DNA of 64,000 nt from NCBI GenBank assembly GCA_020744425.1, contig JAGMUV010000001.1:372001-436000 (forward strand), given 5' to 3'. The translations under genes and the position numbers were made by a program. How positions within the stretch are numbered: position 1 is the first letter of the stretch; the number at the start of each line of letters is the position of its first letter. Of the stretch, positions 10,750 to 23,724 are shown piece by piece. This stretch comes from Dactylonectria macrodidyma (taxonomy: Eukaryota > Ascomycota > Sordariomycetes > Hypocreales > Nectriaceae). Below the pieces are notes generated by a model that saw only the letters and a list, made by a program, of their open reading frames with translations, ran no database searches and was not told where the DNA came from.

Positions 10750-12436
10750 TTTGAGGAGACAGGCTGCTGTGATCCCGCTGGTTGGACACAGTATTCTTCA
10801 CATGAGTAAGGGACTTGCTTAGTCCCGAACGTGCGCGTCTGGCTGCTGGCAAGGTATTATGCGGTGCGGAATACAAAGAGTTCTTCTGTTGGACTCGTCG
10901 TTGGTCTAGCTGGGATTCTTTTGTGTTCTGCCGTTGATGGGTTCGTAGCTACTAGACATGGAAGGGAGATGAGGAAGTTCGATTGAGCGTGCATTATTAG
11001 GCATCAACGCAGCCTTCTTGTCATTTCCCCGCACGCACTGCCACCACCACTCAGCCACTTCGGCAACTGCAAAAGAAAGAATCCTGGCGCTCTCCTACAA
11101 AGTACCAGCTCGAGTGCCTGTTGGCAAGCACAGTGCGGCGCAGCGATTTGGCACCGAGGCCTGGAAGCGGAAAGCTGGAAGCTTGAGAGTGCCTAGATTG
11201 ACGGAATCCGAGCGTAACCAAGGAGTCACATTGGAGTCCCTCCACGGAGGATCTTGTTCTCTGGGACGAGAAGTTCAGGACTATTGAGGGCAGCATACTC
11301 TCTTACGTGTGACCCTGACAATTGATCTATAAAATATTTAGCACCGCTGATTTCACGGATTCGGTATGGCTAATATCATCTCCTGGCATAGACGAGAACG
11401 TTTGACATCGGAAAGGCATGAAATCTGCCAACTTTAACATCTTTATTTATATCACCCTGCAGGCACAATGAAACGAGAGAGAAACGGCTGCGATTCTAGT
11501 CCTGGTGGTCTTCGGTATGAAGCGCGAAGCCTGGGCATCCTGGCTAGCTGGCTGTAGACCCACAATCGCTCCGATTTGCCAAGCCTGGGGATATCCGAGA
11601 TCGGTCTCCAGGACAGCCCTGCATTTGTGATGAAGAGCATTCCCAACTCGTGGATGAATGATACTAAAACGTAAGGGGCGCACAATGGTGACGAGCATAG
11701 TGACTAGTGAGTAATTGTAACTTATGATACTCACACTTAGCAATAGATGCTTGTCTTCCTCGGCGACCCATTCTGGACAGGGGTCTCGAAATATCCCCGA
11801 ATGTCAGAGACAAGCGAATATCACTCAAATGCATATAGCTGCCAGGTTCCATGTTACTTATACCTGCCCAAAGGAGTTGAATCCGAACGCAAGTCTCACA
11901 CTCTCGATTGCAAGTATTATCTCCAAGCTGTGAGTAGAATCAATATGCATGTGCTAAGCGAACAACAGCCACTCTAGTAAACACAAAGCGTCGGAGAAGC
12001 CCGACGACAGTCGACAGGCGACCATCGCGACCTTCAATAGGTAGATGAACCATCACGCCCATTTTCACATTATTTGACCAAGGCTTCCCATCCCCTATAT
12101 CTTTTACTAGCTTATACCCTTATTCGCAACCGAATCAAAAAGGTACTGTTGCCTACATAACCCCTGTCAAATATGTCGGACCATTAGTTAGCCCGGGCTC
12201 CAGTAAGGGGTGGTCATCAGCCCACTTCAGATGCGCCGACTTCACCGCGAGCGCCATAAAACTGATTCTTCCCTGCACAACAGACAGTTTCTTCCTTTAT
12301 ATATTATGTTATAGCGGGCAGCATAGAGATTTTCTTCGTTTGGGTATCTTTCCTTGCTTCGCCTCTTCATCTACCACCTCTCCCACCGCTTCCGCGCTAT
12401 CCGCATACCCTTAAACGCCCTTTCCGTCACGCCACC
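10750..12436. other. Intergenic region upstream of the TPR-CHAT gene and svf1
   Basis: 1.7 kb with only short unrelated frames (for example 11018-11287 plus and 11447-11743 minus) that lack family resemblance. It must contain the two divergent promoters. Pyrimidine-rich sequence precedes the svf1 start (12350-12436). No RNA gene or mobile element was recognised. Confidence 0.4.
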
Positions 12437-13813
12437 ATGTTTAATTGGGCCAAGCAGCAGTAAGATAGCCACGCTCGGCAAACTGACCTTCATATTTGGG
12501 AGAGTATTTGGTGTCGAGAAGATAGTGCTGACCTTGAGATCTCATGTTCTAGGATGGCGTATGTCGCCGGCACCCAGGAGCCCATCTACGGCCCCTCTGC
12601 CATCAGGTCTATTGCGGAAGAAGCTGAGAAGACGCCATTCACCGAACTCCAACGTGATGATCTCGCCTGGAGAGCTATGGAGTCAACCTCTGTTGAAACC
12701 CAAATCTTCTATTTGAACAGCACGAGTGGGCACATCGCATTTGTTGAGGTTATCTATAGCAACGTAGCGTATGAGCGTACCTTTTTGACCAACCACCAAG
12801 TTCTCGCTAACAATAGCTCTTGTTTCAAAGTGGCCTTCGGACTACCTGTCAGTTCATTTGCAAAATCTTCTACCCAGGCCAATCTCAACCGCCCCTTTGG
12901 TCATCCACACCCCTAAACAACATTGAGGTTAGCGAGGATAGAACGTGCTTCTATGCTGATGACTGCGCCGTGGAGCTGTCTGACGACGGCACTTATTACA
13001 CCATCAAGAGTATAAACGACGAGCGTGCCGTTGTGAACCTCAAGGTCTCTCGCCTCACCCCTGGTTTCTACGCTGGCACGTCCGGCACCACGCTCTTCGG
13101 CACCGACTTGGAAAACCCCTGGGGATCTATGAGGCACACGTTCTGGCCGCGATGCGTTTCAGAGGGTACCATTTCCACCGCAGACGGCCTTCTTGAGTTC
13201 GACAAGGGCCAAGCCGCCTTTATTCACGCTCTACAGGGGATGAAGCCTCACCATGCGGCTGCAACGTGGAACTTTGTCAACTTCCAGGGCCCGACGTACT
13301 CGGCCATCATGATGGAGTTTACCACGCCGCCGTCATACGGCTCGACTGTAGTCAACGTCGGCTGTATCGCCAAGGACAACGAGATTGTCGTGGCAGGCTG
13401 CAAAAATACCGCCACTCACACCGCCACGCAGGAAGACCCCATCAACGGCTGGCCGGAGCCTACCGAGGTTCGATATTCTTGGTCTGGTACGAACAAGGAT
13501 GGAAAGGCCATCGAAGGAGTTGTTGAGGGCTCAATGGGGGAAAGGGAAGACCTTGTCGATATCATGGCCGAAGTCCCCGGTTTTGTGAAAACCATCATTG
13601 CGGGAGCTGCCGGGACCAAACCCTACATTTACCAGGTTCAGTGACCCTTCTTTCTACGCTTATCTCCCAGGGAATGCTCGTTGACTGACAGACTTTTAGT
13701 TCCGCCCAGATCTTTCCCTCAAGCTCAAGATCGGAGATGAGGAAATCGTCGAGAAAGGGACTGCATACACCGAGGCCACCTTCATCTCAGACCTAGGCAG
13801 TGGAGAGGCCTAG
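12437..13813 (+). CDS. svf1: Svf1-family survival factor
   Basis: Four exons: 12437-12459, 12553-12768, 12831-13635 and 13700-13813; 385 residues. The start is the CCACCATG at 12437: the tiny 23-nt first exon encodes MFNWAKQQ and joins to [17 protein letters not shown], the conserved Svf1 N-terminus. Further family blocks are [27 protein letters not shown], [17 protein letters not shown] and the C-terminal [10 protein letters not shown]. Svf1 is a two-lobed lipocalin-like protein needed for survival under oxidative and cold stress in yeast. It has been tied to ceramide transport between ER and Golgi. Choosing 12554 as start would drop the membrane-targeting N-terminus, so the spliced model is preferred. 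Confidence 0.93.
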
Positions 13814-14688
13814 AGAGGTCCACAATCGCGGACTGGAATATTCCAACTAATAGACCAGAGCTGGCACGGTACCGTGCTGCCTTGGTTGAATGCATTGTCT
13901 TAATATTTTTCGTTCACGATGTTCTCTATCGACGGGTAGCTTTTATAGATGATCTGTAGGACTATCGTCCTGCAACGATAGAGTGACATTCGTTATATTT
14001 CAAGTATAATCTTACTATCTCCCACTCCTACATTCTATCAACTTCAAAATTTCCTCAAATGTAGTTTGATTCCCTATACGTTTGTTTGCCTTGGATAGAA
14101 CGCGCCAGCTGTGTGGTCAGATAGACTGTCCCAAATCATCTGGCAGAGCGCTAGCCCATCGGATGTTCTCGTATGAGATTCACCAGAAAGAACAGAAAGA
14201 AGAGGACAACTCATTTTGATCGAGAGGAAAAAACCAAATGATTTCCAAAGAAAAAAATCAACCCCAGCACCCAGCATTGAAATTCCTTCCCTCCGTAGCA
14301 TGGACCTCGAAAATGTTGGGAGCCCACCAGTCTGCTTGTACCCAAACATTATGCCGCACATGCCGCTGATGCCACTCATCCCTGATGCTTCCCTCGGCAA
14401 ATGATTTCATTACCTAACGACCGATTTTAAATTGAACAGCTGAGTATCCACTCACCAGGTTGTCTAGCAGCGAACAATGGCCCGAGTACCGGCATTCAAA
14501 CAACCCCACTCATGACGTTGGCGCTTGAGTAGGCATCGCTTGAACTTTTAGCCGCGGTCACTTCGTATTTGCGGTTCGAACATGTCCTTGAACTGCTTTT
14601 CGCCTATATACTCGGGTACAATAAATAGAGAGCAAATTTACTCAAACGCTTCAGTCATACGAATCTTACCAACCTCGATACGAACACC
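13814..14688. other. Intergenic region
   Basis: 875 bp between svf1 and the dehydrogenase gene. A short open frame at 14074-14400 (minus) has no family resemblance. A TATA-like ATATACTCGGG..AATAAATAG region at 14605-14630 precedes the next gene. Nothing else was seen. Confidence 0.4.
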
Positions 14689-15745
14689 ATGTCGATCCAA
14701 AAGCCCCGTATTCTCTTCTTCAACACTGTGCGCCATGCCCTAGCGGCATATGAGGCTTTACATGCCGTCGCTGCCCCAGAGGTTGTCACGAGCAAGTCGC
14801 GCGCCGAATTCTTTGCCGATCTCAAAACCAAGTATCATGACATCCAGGCAATCTATCGGACATCTGCCAGTGGAGCGGTATGCTACTTGAGTCTTTCTTC
14901 TCATGCCTCATTTTAACATGACTGCCTTGTAGGTTGCGGGACGATTCGACATGGAACTCATTAGCAATCTCCCACGGTCACTCAAGTTCATTTGCCACAA
15001 TGGCGCCGGATACGATCAGATTGACGTAGATGCATGCTCCAAGCACGATATTACCGTCACCTACGCGCCTGATCCTGTCACAAATGCCACGGCAGATCTC
15101 ACTATTTTCCTGTTGCTCGGCGCTATCCGGCAATTAAACCCGTCCTTGAACAATCTGAGAAACGGGAAATTCAAGACGGGCCTGGGCTTCGGCCACGATC
15201 CGCAGGGCAAGACGTTGGGGATTCTCGGCATGGGTCGCATCGGTCGAGAAGTCACCAAACGGGCTGCCCCGTTTGGCTTGAATGTCATCTATCACAATCG
15301 GAAGCCTCTTTCAGACGAGCTTTCTGGCGGATGTCCCTACGTCTCGTTGGATGAGTTGCTCCAGACCAGCGACATCATCTCATTGCACGTTCCGCTCTCA
15401 GCTGCCACGAAACATTTGATCGGTGCTGCGGAAATCGCAAAGATGAAGCCTGGCGTGGTCATCATCAACACAGCCCGGGGTGCAATCATTGACGAGGCAG
15501 CCATGGCTACTGCACTCGATGATGGCCATGTCGCTGCTGTCGGGTTGGACGTTTACGAGAGGGAACCTCTGGTTGACGAGCGTCTTATAAAGAATGAGCG
15601 AGCATTGCTTGTGCCGCATTTGGGAACCCATACCACTGAGACATTGGCTAAGATGGAATCCATGGCCATGGAGAACGCTAGGCGGGGAGTGTGCGGTGAA
15701 GACTTATTAACCATCGTCCCAGAGCAGCTGAGCAGAAGTTCGTAG
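14689..15745 (+). CDS. D-isomer 2-hydroxyacid dehydrogenase (glyoxylate/hydroxypyruvate reductase-like)
   Basis: Two exons, 14689-14877 and 14933-15745 (intron 14878-14932), 333 residues, the usual size. The Rossmann fingerprint is GILGMGRIG (GxGxxG). The catalytic Arg lies in NTARGAIID, Glu in GLDVYEREP and His in PHLGTHT. The substrate-side block ICHNGAGYDQID is typical of the GHRP/GyaR branch. The enzyme should reduce 2-oxo acids such as glyoxylate or hydroxypyruvate with NAD(P)H in the cytosol. No targeting sequence is visible. The exact substrate cannot be assigned. Confidence 0.92.
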
Positions 15746-17573
15746 ATTTTATCAGGCATATAACCCTAATTTTACTAGCTTTGGTGGGCCTTGAGACCTT
15801 TGCCATCAGCGGGATGTGGTACACTAATAAAATCAACGCACAACCTGATCACAGACCTGACCTACCCTATACTTCCACGTGAAATACCAGGGGATCCATC
15901 AAGCACTCTTTAAACGCGTATTGATTTCTTGGATTTCTTGGTAATGCCCAAATGCTACACTGATAGTGTGCTTTAATCATGCCTATCTTGTGACTCACAT
16001 ATGCCAGCGACACCTGTTACAAGTGTTGGTTGCATGTGTGTGGCAACAGAGCCTGCTGAGGGATTTTTGGAATGATGAACTCAGCCCTTTGCCCTCTGAG
16101 CTTAGGAAGAAGCAAGGATGAGTCAGTAGGCTATAAAATGGCCATGCAGAGGGTTGAAATGTGGGTTGGTTGCTGTTCCATTGTCTGTGAATTGAATTGG
16201 CGCTGTGCTTGTGACTCCACCCTGGTGACGAATGTGGGTGGTGACATTTGCTGCTGACCGACACCTCGACATGAGTTTGCATATCAGGCATCCAATTAGG
16301 GTGGAGTTTGACTAGGCGAGCATGAGATAAGCCTCACCAGAGCCGCCTGTTACCCTCCCTTTCAGCACACCGAGTCTTGTGATCACCTGTTACACTCAAG
16401 CAGGCTGCGGAGCATCGCAGCCAGCCTGACCAACGCGCAGCTAAGTGCGACACCCCAATGCAATGCACCCAGCCAACCAACTCGGCTATTCAAGTCGGTC
16501 ATGAAACTCGGCTGCATGAAGCGGCGCAAGAGCGGTTCGGTTAAGAGGAGGTAGAATCACGCCAGGAGGTCGGCCAAGGGACAGCAAAACTCCGCCTTGC
16601 TCGCACATCAGTCTGTCTTGCACTGCCCTCACAACAATGCCCGAACAATACTCGTCGTATAAACTCCGCACGGATGTCTTGGAAACGTGGTTGAGGTACA
16701 CGTTTGATGACCCCACCATTTTTGCAGAGGTGAGCCGCAGGTACAAGCCTAGCCGCACAGCTCGCTGGGGTGGTACACACCCTCAAAAGGTAGATGGAGA
16801 TGGTTTGACCCGTGACACAGTCGAGAAATGGCTTCTTCGTCTTCGATTTGCCTGAGGGCCGAGTGTTGACCGACGTATGTTGCAACTTTTGAGTTACCTT
16901 CTTTATTGACAGTTGTGGTAATCTGACATCACATATCAGGATCACAAGCGGTATATTGCCACAAAGCTGAAGGGTAAAAGATCATGGAAACCGCCTTAGT
17001 GAAAATGATGAGGGAGATTGGTGCCTGAGTCAGCCTGCCTCGCTTGGGGCTAATGTAGGTGCAAGGTTAGGATAGGGCATTGTAAACTACCTACAGTAGT
17101 TAGTCTAGGACCCGATGAGGCATTTTTGGGTGTATTACAGCGTAGCGGTACTGCTGTTGGCATCCTGTGGCTATGCTCGTTGTGTAGTTGGACAGGTAAA
17201 TGTATTGATGCTGTGCCGCCGAGCTCAGTTGCCTCGGCGGATACGCGATAGGTCGCCATGGTTCGCCTTCTGACGCGTCTTTTTGTGTTGCAGCACAACA
17301 TGCCTTTCGTTACCCCGATCCGTGATTTGAAGCGGCTGATCATAGGGGGCGTTGTAGGCGTTGGAGGCATTGGAGGTCAGCCAAATTGCCCCAAGTTGAC
17401 AAGGCTTGTCTGGAGGCTTTTCGCAATCTGTTCAGCCTAAGCTTTGTTCCATTTGAAATAACATTGTTGACAGACTAGAGGCGAAGCAAGGTTGTAGGTC
17501 TCCCAATCTTCTTCATATAATTCGAAGTAAGAAGCCGACAGTTTCATCATATTCTGCATGCGGATCACGAAAT
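15746..17573. other. Intergenic region with unassigned short frames
   Basis: 1.8 kb. The most gene-like piece is an ATG at 16637 opening MPEQYSSYKLRTDVLETW, which meets a plausible GTGAGC donor at about 16731, but I could not find a continuation and do not call it. The remaining frames look random. A repeat-like GGAGGC/GGCATTGGAGG motif at 17350-17375 is short and probably incidental. Confidence 0.35.
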
Positions 17574-19648
17574 ATGTCTTCCACTCCGTTTGTTACCGTG
17601 GCTATCAACTCCCACGATAAGCTCATCGATTGCTGTCGTAACAGCCAATTTTATCCCGTGAACATTTTACGGTTGGGCAACCTGAAACGGGTGTTGAAAA
17701 AGCAATACAATGATCTCAATACCAGCAAAGACCTGCTTTTCGACTCCGACGACGAAATTGTGGATTTCTTGGAAGCTCGTGACGGGGAAACAAGTATGTT
17801 TTATGCCAATTGGTGTCTATCCTCGCTAATGGTAGGCAGAATACCAACAAAAGCCCACCGAGGGTGCCACAGAGCTTAGATCACATCTTCTCGAGAACCG
17901 CAAAGACCCAAAATGCCGTCACATGTGAGCGAATTATAGCATAGACCAGTGTGTCTTCTTCAAAGCTGATGTTGGAAAGATTTGTTCAAGCCAGCGACTC
18001 TCGAGCGCCATTGAACTGCTCCTGGGAGAGCTTCTCTAACATCTTAGCATTCCATCAGATATCCCCGAGTTTTCTGGATTATGTTCACTCTTTTGGACAA
18101 TCTGAATTGCCAAAGGACTACTCAATGACTGGGTTCTTTTCCGAAGACTCCTTGGCTATCTCAGAGGACGATACTTTGAAGATTCCTGAACTCGGGAGAT
18201 CGGGTCGCGAGCTTCGCGTGTCGTACCTCTTACGGTCCGTCGAGCTAACCAGCGAGGAGGATGACGGAAACAATGCAGAGAAAAAGTGGCCATGGAGAGT
18301 AAGACAAATGGCTATCTATCATTCCTTTGACTTTGTGACTGGTAGAGCATTATGGCTCAACATCAAGACCAACAGCCTGATGAAGGAGACAATCACAGAG
18401 GCAGTGGTAGAGCTACCAGAACTAAAGGCCAGTTCGCTTGGCAATCTGGCAAGCAGGTTTGAAGCGACGCTCGCCACACATCTCATATTTGCAGACTGGT
18501 GTGACAGCAATTGGCGATGCTGCATAAACGACTTCGAGGCTGATTTGTCCAAGATTTTGATCAAAGGTAAGACGGCCAGGATCAGCCAGGCAGACGAGTC
18601 AACGGTGGTGCGATTGAAGAGGATGATGAGTCTACAGAGCCAAGGTACCATTCAATCTCGCAAAGAGAGAGGGGCACAGACGGGCGACGGCGTCATTCAG
18701 AGTAGCCAAGCCGGCCTTGGCTGTCTCATATCCAAAGTGCAAAGGTCAATGTCGAAATTGAAAGACCCACAGGATGACAGTCTATCTCAATTGGCAGCTG
18801 TCTCGCAACCAATCACTGGACCCCCCCAATGCGTCAATATGCTTTTCGAGTCTATGAAAGACTTGAAGGACCTCGACACGTTCTCCTTCGGGCAGCTCCA
18901 AAACCTCCACCACATGAGTGAACAGCTACATGAGATGAGCCTGGTGATCCAGCTGGACGTGCAGACACTCCGAGATATCAAAGAGTACTACAGAGGCCTC
19001 ATTAAAAACGACAATGTGCCAAAAGAGATTCGGGAGAACTGCAAAAGCAGCGTGGCTCGATTCATCTGGAAGGTTGATAGAGTGGCAAAGAATCTCGAGA
19101 TTCGACTCACACAGTTGGAGTCAATGAAGACTTGGCTGGGCGATGGAAAGGCCTTGGTGAGTTAAAATAAGTCTAAGAAGCTCATAACGGATATGGAACT
19201 GATGAACTGACACAACCATTTGCAGTTTGACGGTATTTTGCAATTCAAGAGTTTACGGATCAACCAAATGCTCACTGAAATCGCCGCGGAACAGTCGCAA
19301 CGCATGCAAGAAATCGCTAACAAGACAGAAAAGGAGACCGAATCGATGCACATCATCACGTTCGTGACTCTTGCGTTCCTGCCAGGGACGTTTGTTGCCG
19401 TAAGATTTGGATGGCCGCTTGCGAAGAAATTGGCCCTGGACCTGACATTTGACCAGACATTCTTCCAGAGCGGGCTTTTCAAATGGAAGGAGGACGGCCA
19501 CGGCATGAGCGACTCTCTCAAGTTCAATTGGATTGCCTTCTCCTTCTTTGCTGCGATTTGTTTCCCTCTGATGGCGGTCATTTTTGGCATGTGGTGGTTT
19601 TGGCTACGGAGGAGGAACCGTGTGCACCCAGCACCTGGGGAGGTGTAG
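17574..19648 (+). CDS. CorA-like transporter-domain membrane protein
   Basis: Four exons: 17574-17793, 17840-17924, 17980-19156 and 19226-19648; 634 residues. The second intron uses an AAG acceptor at 17979, which restores the family block KCRHIFVQASDSRAPLN; an in-frame alternative acceptor would leave a 25-bp intron and was rejected. The body has the features of the large fungal CorA-like family: FLDYVHSFGQ, KIPELGRSGREL, WPWRVRQMAIYHSFD. A long helical region follows, and then two C-terminal transmembrane segments (about residues 540-560 and 605-630) joined by a short loop and ending in basic RRRNR. Family members resemble CorA Mg2+ channels but most, as here, lack an obvious GMN motif between the helices. 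Transport activity is therefore unproven. Confidence 0.8.
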
Positions 19649-20589
19649 GCACATAAAGCTGGTTTGGCCCACAAAGCGACGATATTTCCCTCTAGATTTC
19701 TTTAGTACATATTTTACACTGTCTGGTTCTCTTCAATATTCGAGGATTCATTTTCGTATTCCAATTCCGCTGCACTCGGCGGTATCTGAGTCTGATTCCG
19801 GCCCTTGTCAACCTCCCTTACTTCCACACAGTCAACGTGCATATGTCGCTGACTGTTTATGCGCTCATGAGCTTTGAAGCTAAAAAGAGGCGCGCAATCA
19901 GAACGCAAGGCGACCGCGCCACCAGGCAGAAGTCTGCCTTTGGATGACTAGTGATGCATGTCGAGCCTCGACTTACTTCGCCCCCAAGGCACACGGCACT
20001 GGGTCGCCTACCGAAGAGCCTGACCCCAACCGTTCCATGGAAACGGCTTAAAAGTGCAGGGTTAATGAACGCATCAATTCCGTGCTCAGCAACACAAAGA
20101 ATGCCTACAGCTTTGAGAAAGCCTATGGCGCATTCCTACATGTCTACGCTCTACATGAATGGACCACCAAACCAGCCTCACTGCAAGGCCATAACTTCCA
20201 AGTTCAGCCTTGCGATAAGCTAAGTCAGTGGAGAGAGGTGCCGTAGTTTATTGAATTATGATCAATTAGAGCGCGTAAGACGACGCGCAATTTTCCGTTG
20301 CCTACAACCATCTCTACCTACAAACATAAAATATCTTGGCTGCCCATCTCATCCCGTTGGTCAGATCATCCGTCAGCACCGTCGTCTTTCACGGATCTCG
20401 ACCACCGCGTCGTTATCGATCCCTGGAATCGCACCCCATTTCTCGGCCTCGACCACTAGCGGGGCTATTTCCGTCGACGATCAAAATCAATCCAAAATTT
20501 TGCCGGGACTCCAGCTCGTGCGACGGAGCCGCTCCCACCCTGACGAAGCTGGGGCACCGGCGAGAGCATTCGCTCCCGGTTGCGACATA
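19649..20589. other. Intergenic or leader region before the kinase-vWA gene
   Basis: 940 bp. The kinase frame stays open upstream of its chosen ATG back to about 20251, but without an in-frame ATG, so an upstream exon cannot be excluded. Frames at 19951-20223 and 20336-20590 have no recognised relatives. Confidence 0.35.
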
Positions 20590-23500
20590 ATGTTTAGCAC
20601 ACGGGTAGACGAATTTGCGCAATACGTCATTGAGAATCGTCTCAAGGGCCGGCAGGGTGACAATCCCGACGCCAACTTCATCTCACGGTCGGCACTGAGG
20701 AGGTTTTGGACTCACAACAGGGTGAATGCTATCTTGCTAGACTGCCAACCGCCCATCTACCAAAACGCGAAGCAAATCCAAAGCGAATTCATCTGCGTCT
20801 TCTCCATCCTGGTCTTCCTTGGACATCCAGAAGCAATCAGCCAACTCATTGAAAAGGGTCTAGACGACCACTCCCTACCGCTTACCACTCGCCCGGATGT
20901 GTGGCCAGAACACCATCCATATATAGAACTTTTCCCCGAGTTTTTCAATCGCCAATGGGATTTCATTCCTCTCGATTTTCAAAACGGCGTCATCCATAAA
21001 CGAACTATTCACCCGAAAATGATCTTGCCGGTTGAGTTCGAAGAGAAGCTCGGCCGAAATTCGGGGGGCGACGATGTTGCTGTTGTATGGAAGGTTAAGA
21101 TCCACGATGAGTGCAAAGGATATATCAAGATGGTACGTTTGTGTTCGATTTGTATTATCCGTGTGATATTGGTTGCTGATCAATGCTATGTTTTGATAGG
21201 GAACCGTTGTCTTCAAGATTTACCAAAGAAGCGCTAAGGACGCTTTCATCAGTGAAGCGAATGCATACGCAACATTTCCCGAGACCTATGGAGAAAATAT
21301 CGTTCAGTGCCACGGAACATTTAAACAAGAGGAAAAATACATCATAATCCTCGAGTATGCGCCCCGCGGTAGTTTGCTGGACTTTTTTGAGACGACGAGG
21401 CGACTGCCTACCACAGATGAGCTCAGAATCCTCTGGACAGAGTTATTCAAGCTTCTCGGTGCCTTATACATGATTCATGAGAATGGACTGCCATCTAGTT
21501 CTGCGCCAATCGGTATTTCAGGGTACGCCGAGTTTCCGATTGCAGCAGCCGCTATGCTGACCGTTGTTCAGGACACATCACGACATACAACCGGCAAATA
21601 TCCTTGTTTTCCCCAGAGACTCGGACTTTGAATACAGTGTCTACTTCAAACTGGCTGACTTTGGAACCACTCGAATCATCAAGATGATTTCTGGAGGCCC
21701 CGACACCCAAGTGGGGAGTAATGAGGGAAACCGCATGTACAGTGAGTTGTCTTTCTTTAGCTTACATATCGAAAACTCACAAAGTACTCTGTAGCTGCAC
21801 CGGAATCATGTCCTGTCTACCCGTTCCAGGACGAAGTGCCCAAGAGAGTCAATCCAACTGTTGACGTGTGGGCACTTGGAGCTGTCTTTAGCGAGACGTT
21901 CATTTGGAGCATTCTGGGCGAGCCTGGCCGTGAAACCTACCGAAAGCTGCGGAATGAAGAAAACCAGGAGTCCAAGGGAATGAGGGGCAGTGGCTACGAA
22001 GCTTGTTTCCACAACGGAACAAACTCATTGAAAGCTGTCATCAAAATGCACGACTATGCCGTGCTCGAGACACGCCGGATCGATACTGTGTCTCCTGAAA
22101 TCAGCAACGTAATTCTGAAGTATATGCTGCAACCATTGAGGGACCGACTTGATGCCAAAAGCGCCTTGTCAAAGGCGGATGAAGCGTTGGAGCAAGCCAG
22201 GCAAGAAACACAGCGTCTTCTCACTCCCCATTGGCGTACTCTCTCCCCCGCCAAACTATTACGCAATGAGGACCAGATGCCCCAAAGAGACTTTTCTCAA
22301 AGTCCTCTTGAGTATACTGCGTTGGGCGTCAGCCGTGAAGCATCGACATCTGGCTCCTCCCCGCATAATTCGGCGCAAGCACTTGCGTTGCAGGGCCTAG
22401 AGACGCCCGAAAGCCAGGACCCAGGTGGTGTCAATGGCGTTGAGAATCCGAATGTCAGCAACCATCGAAGTCTATCCTTCGACCCATCGCAGTCGCATAC
22501 AGGAGGTTATCGACCTAATCGAATGAATGATGCCCATCCCCCGACGCAAACGAAGAGGTCGGCGACAATAGGTTGCTCTTCGAATATGTCGACCCCAATT
22601 ATGCGTCGTCAAGAGAAGTTCGAGGTCACTGGCACCAGTGGAAAGAATGGCAGAGAAATGGAGTCATCTGGTCTGTCTCGAAATCCTGGAGAACCGAATC
22701 CCATGAAGCAAGATATTTCAACGTTCCTTTCTTCGCCAAATTCTCTGGCATCATCGACAACTATGCATGGACGAAGTCCTGGAAGCTTGAACCAGCTCCC
22801 CCATGGACGCTTCAGCCATGAGACAAGATCTGGTGTTATGATGGTGCCCGAAATCAAACCAGTCACTTGCCGAGAAGTCTATCGCATGTTGGAGAGGAGA
22901 AACAGGCAATTCTTTGCAATGGGGAGTACGTCAGAGGCCCTGAAAGTACGTGGGATTTCTGAGGCACTCTCTCAGATCAGTGAGGTGGACGGTCGCGAAC
23001 AGGTGTGTTTCCACCTACCCTCTTGTTATCTCGGGAACCTTTACTAACTCGAGTTCTGGTGGAAGCTGATACTAATTGATGACTTTACGTCAATGCGAGC
23101 ACACAAAGACAACGTAGAAGAGACTGCCCGGGTCATCAGCTACTATGTCAAGAGGGCTGATCCTAACAACATGGAGCTCTACTTCGCTTCAAACATTTCC
23201 GTTAAATATCAATGCAAGAACAGTAGCCATGTGGAAAGCATCATTCGGAAGCACGAGTTTGTTGACGGAAAGTGTGCTATGGGTTCGTGCCTAGCGAGCA
23301 TTCTCAACCATGTTTGGGTATCCTTGGAGTCCAGCAAAAGCCCGGTCAGTATCTATGTATTAACAGACGGGGTTTGGGAAGCCGAAGATGACGAAATTGG
23401 TTTTGCCATTGCAAAGTCTGCTCAGAAACTTGAGGAGAGCAACATTTTCCCGCCAAGAATCATGATTCAATTTATTCGGTTTGGACAGGACCCGAATGGA

Positions 23501-23724
23501 ATTAGACGACTCAAGGTTCTGGACGATGATCTGGTGGAACTATATAATTTGAGAAAGTAGTGAGTTTGGTACTACACTGCATTTTATCGAGAGGATACAG
23601 GCTAATGATTTCTAGTGACATAGTGGACACCAAGGATTGCCACGCGCATGTGAGCGACATTCTCCTTGGGAGCATATCCAGGCTCAGCGATGCCACAGAG
23701 AGAGGTCCCACTCCGGCAACTTGA
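20590..23724 (+). CDS. Protein kinase-like domain fused to a C-terminal von Willebrand factor A domain
   Basis: Six exons: 20590-21132, 21200-21522, 21572-21741, 21795-23002, 23066-23559 and 23616-23724; 948 residues. The start is the first in-frame ATG (MFSTRVDEFAQYVIENRL). Kinase features: beta3 Lys187 in TVVFKIY, Glu in SEANAYATF, catalytic loop HHDIQPAN (Asp293, Asn298), DFG at 318-320, and the APE block as TAPES. The usual catalytic-loop Lys is Gln295. A low-complexity linker of about 300 residues follows. The vWA domain begins LILIDDFTSM (about 749) and has VLTDGVWE. The MIDAS motif is altered: Phe755 stands where DxSxS has its first Ser. This architecture recurs in filamentous fungi; its function is unknown. 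Signalling or scaffold use of both domains is inferred. Confidence 0.82.

Noticed and set aside
16637..16855. Possible small gene opening MPEQYSSYKLRTDVLETW
   Set aside because: The first 30 residues look protein-like and a donor is possible, but no acceptor and second exon give a sensible continuation.
17925..17949. Alternative 25-bp intron in the CorA-like gene using the CCAG at 17949
   Set aside because: Too short for a spliceosomal intron; the acceptor at 17979 gives a normal 55-bp intron and restores the conserved KCRHIFVQ block.
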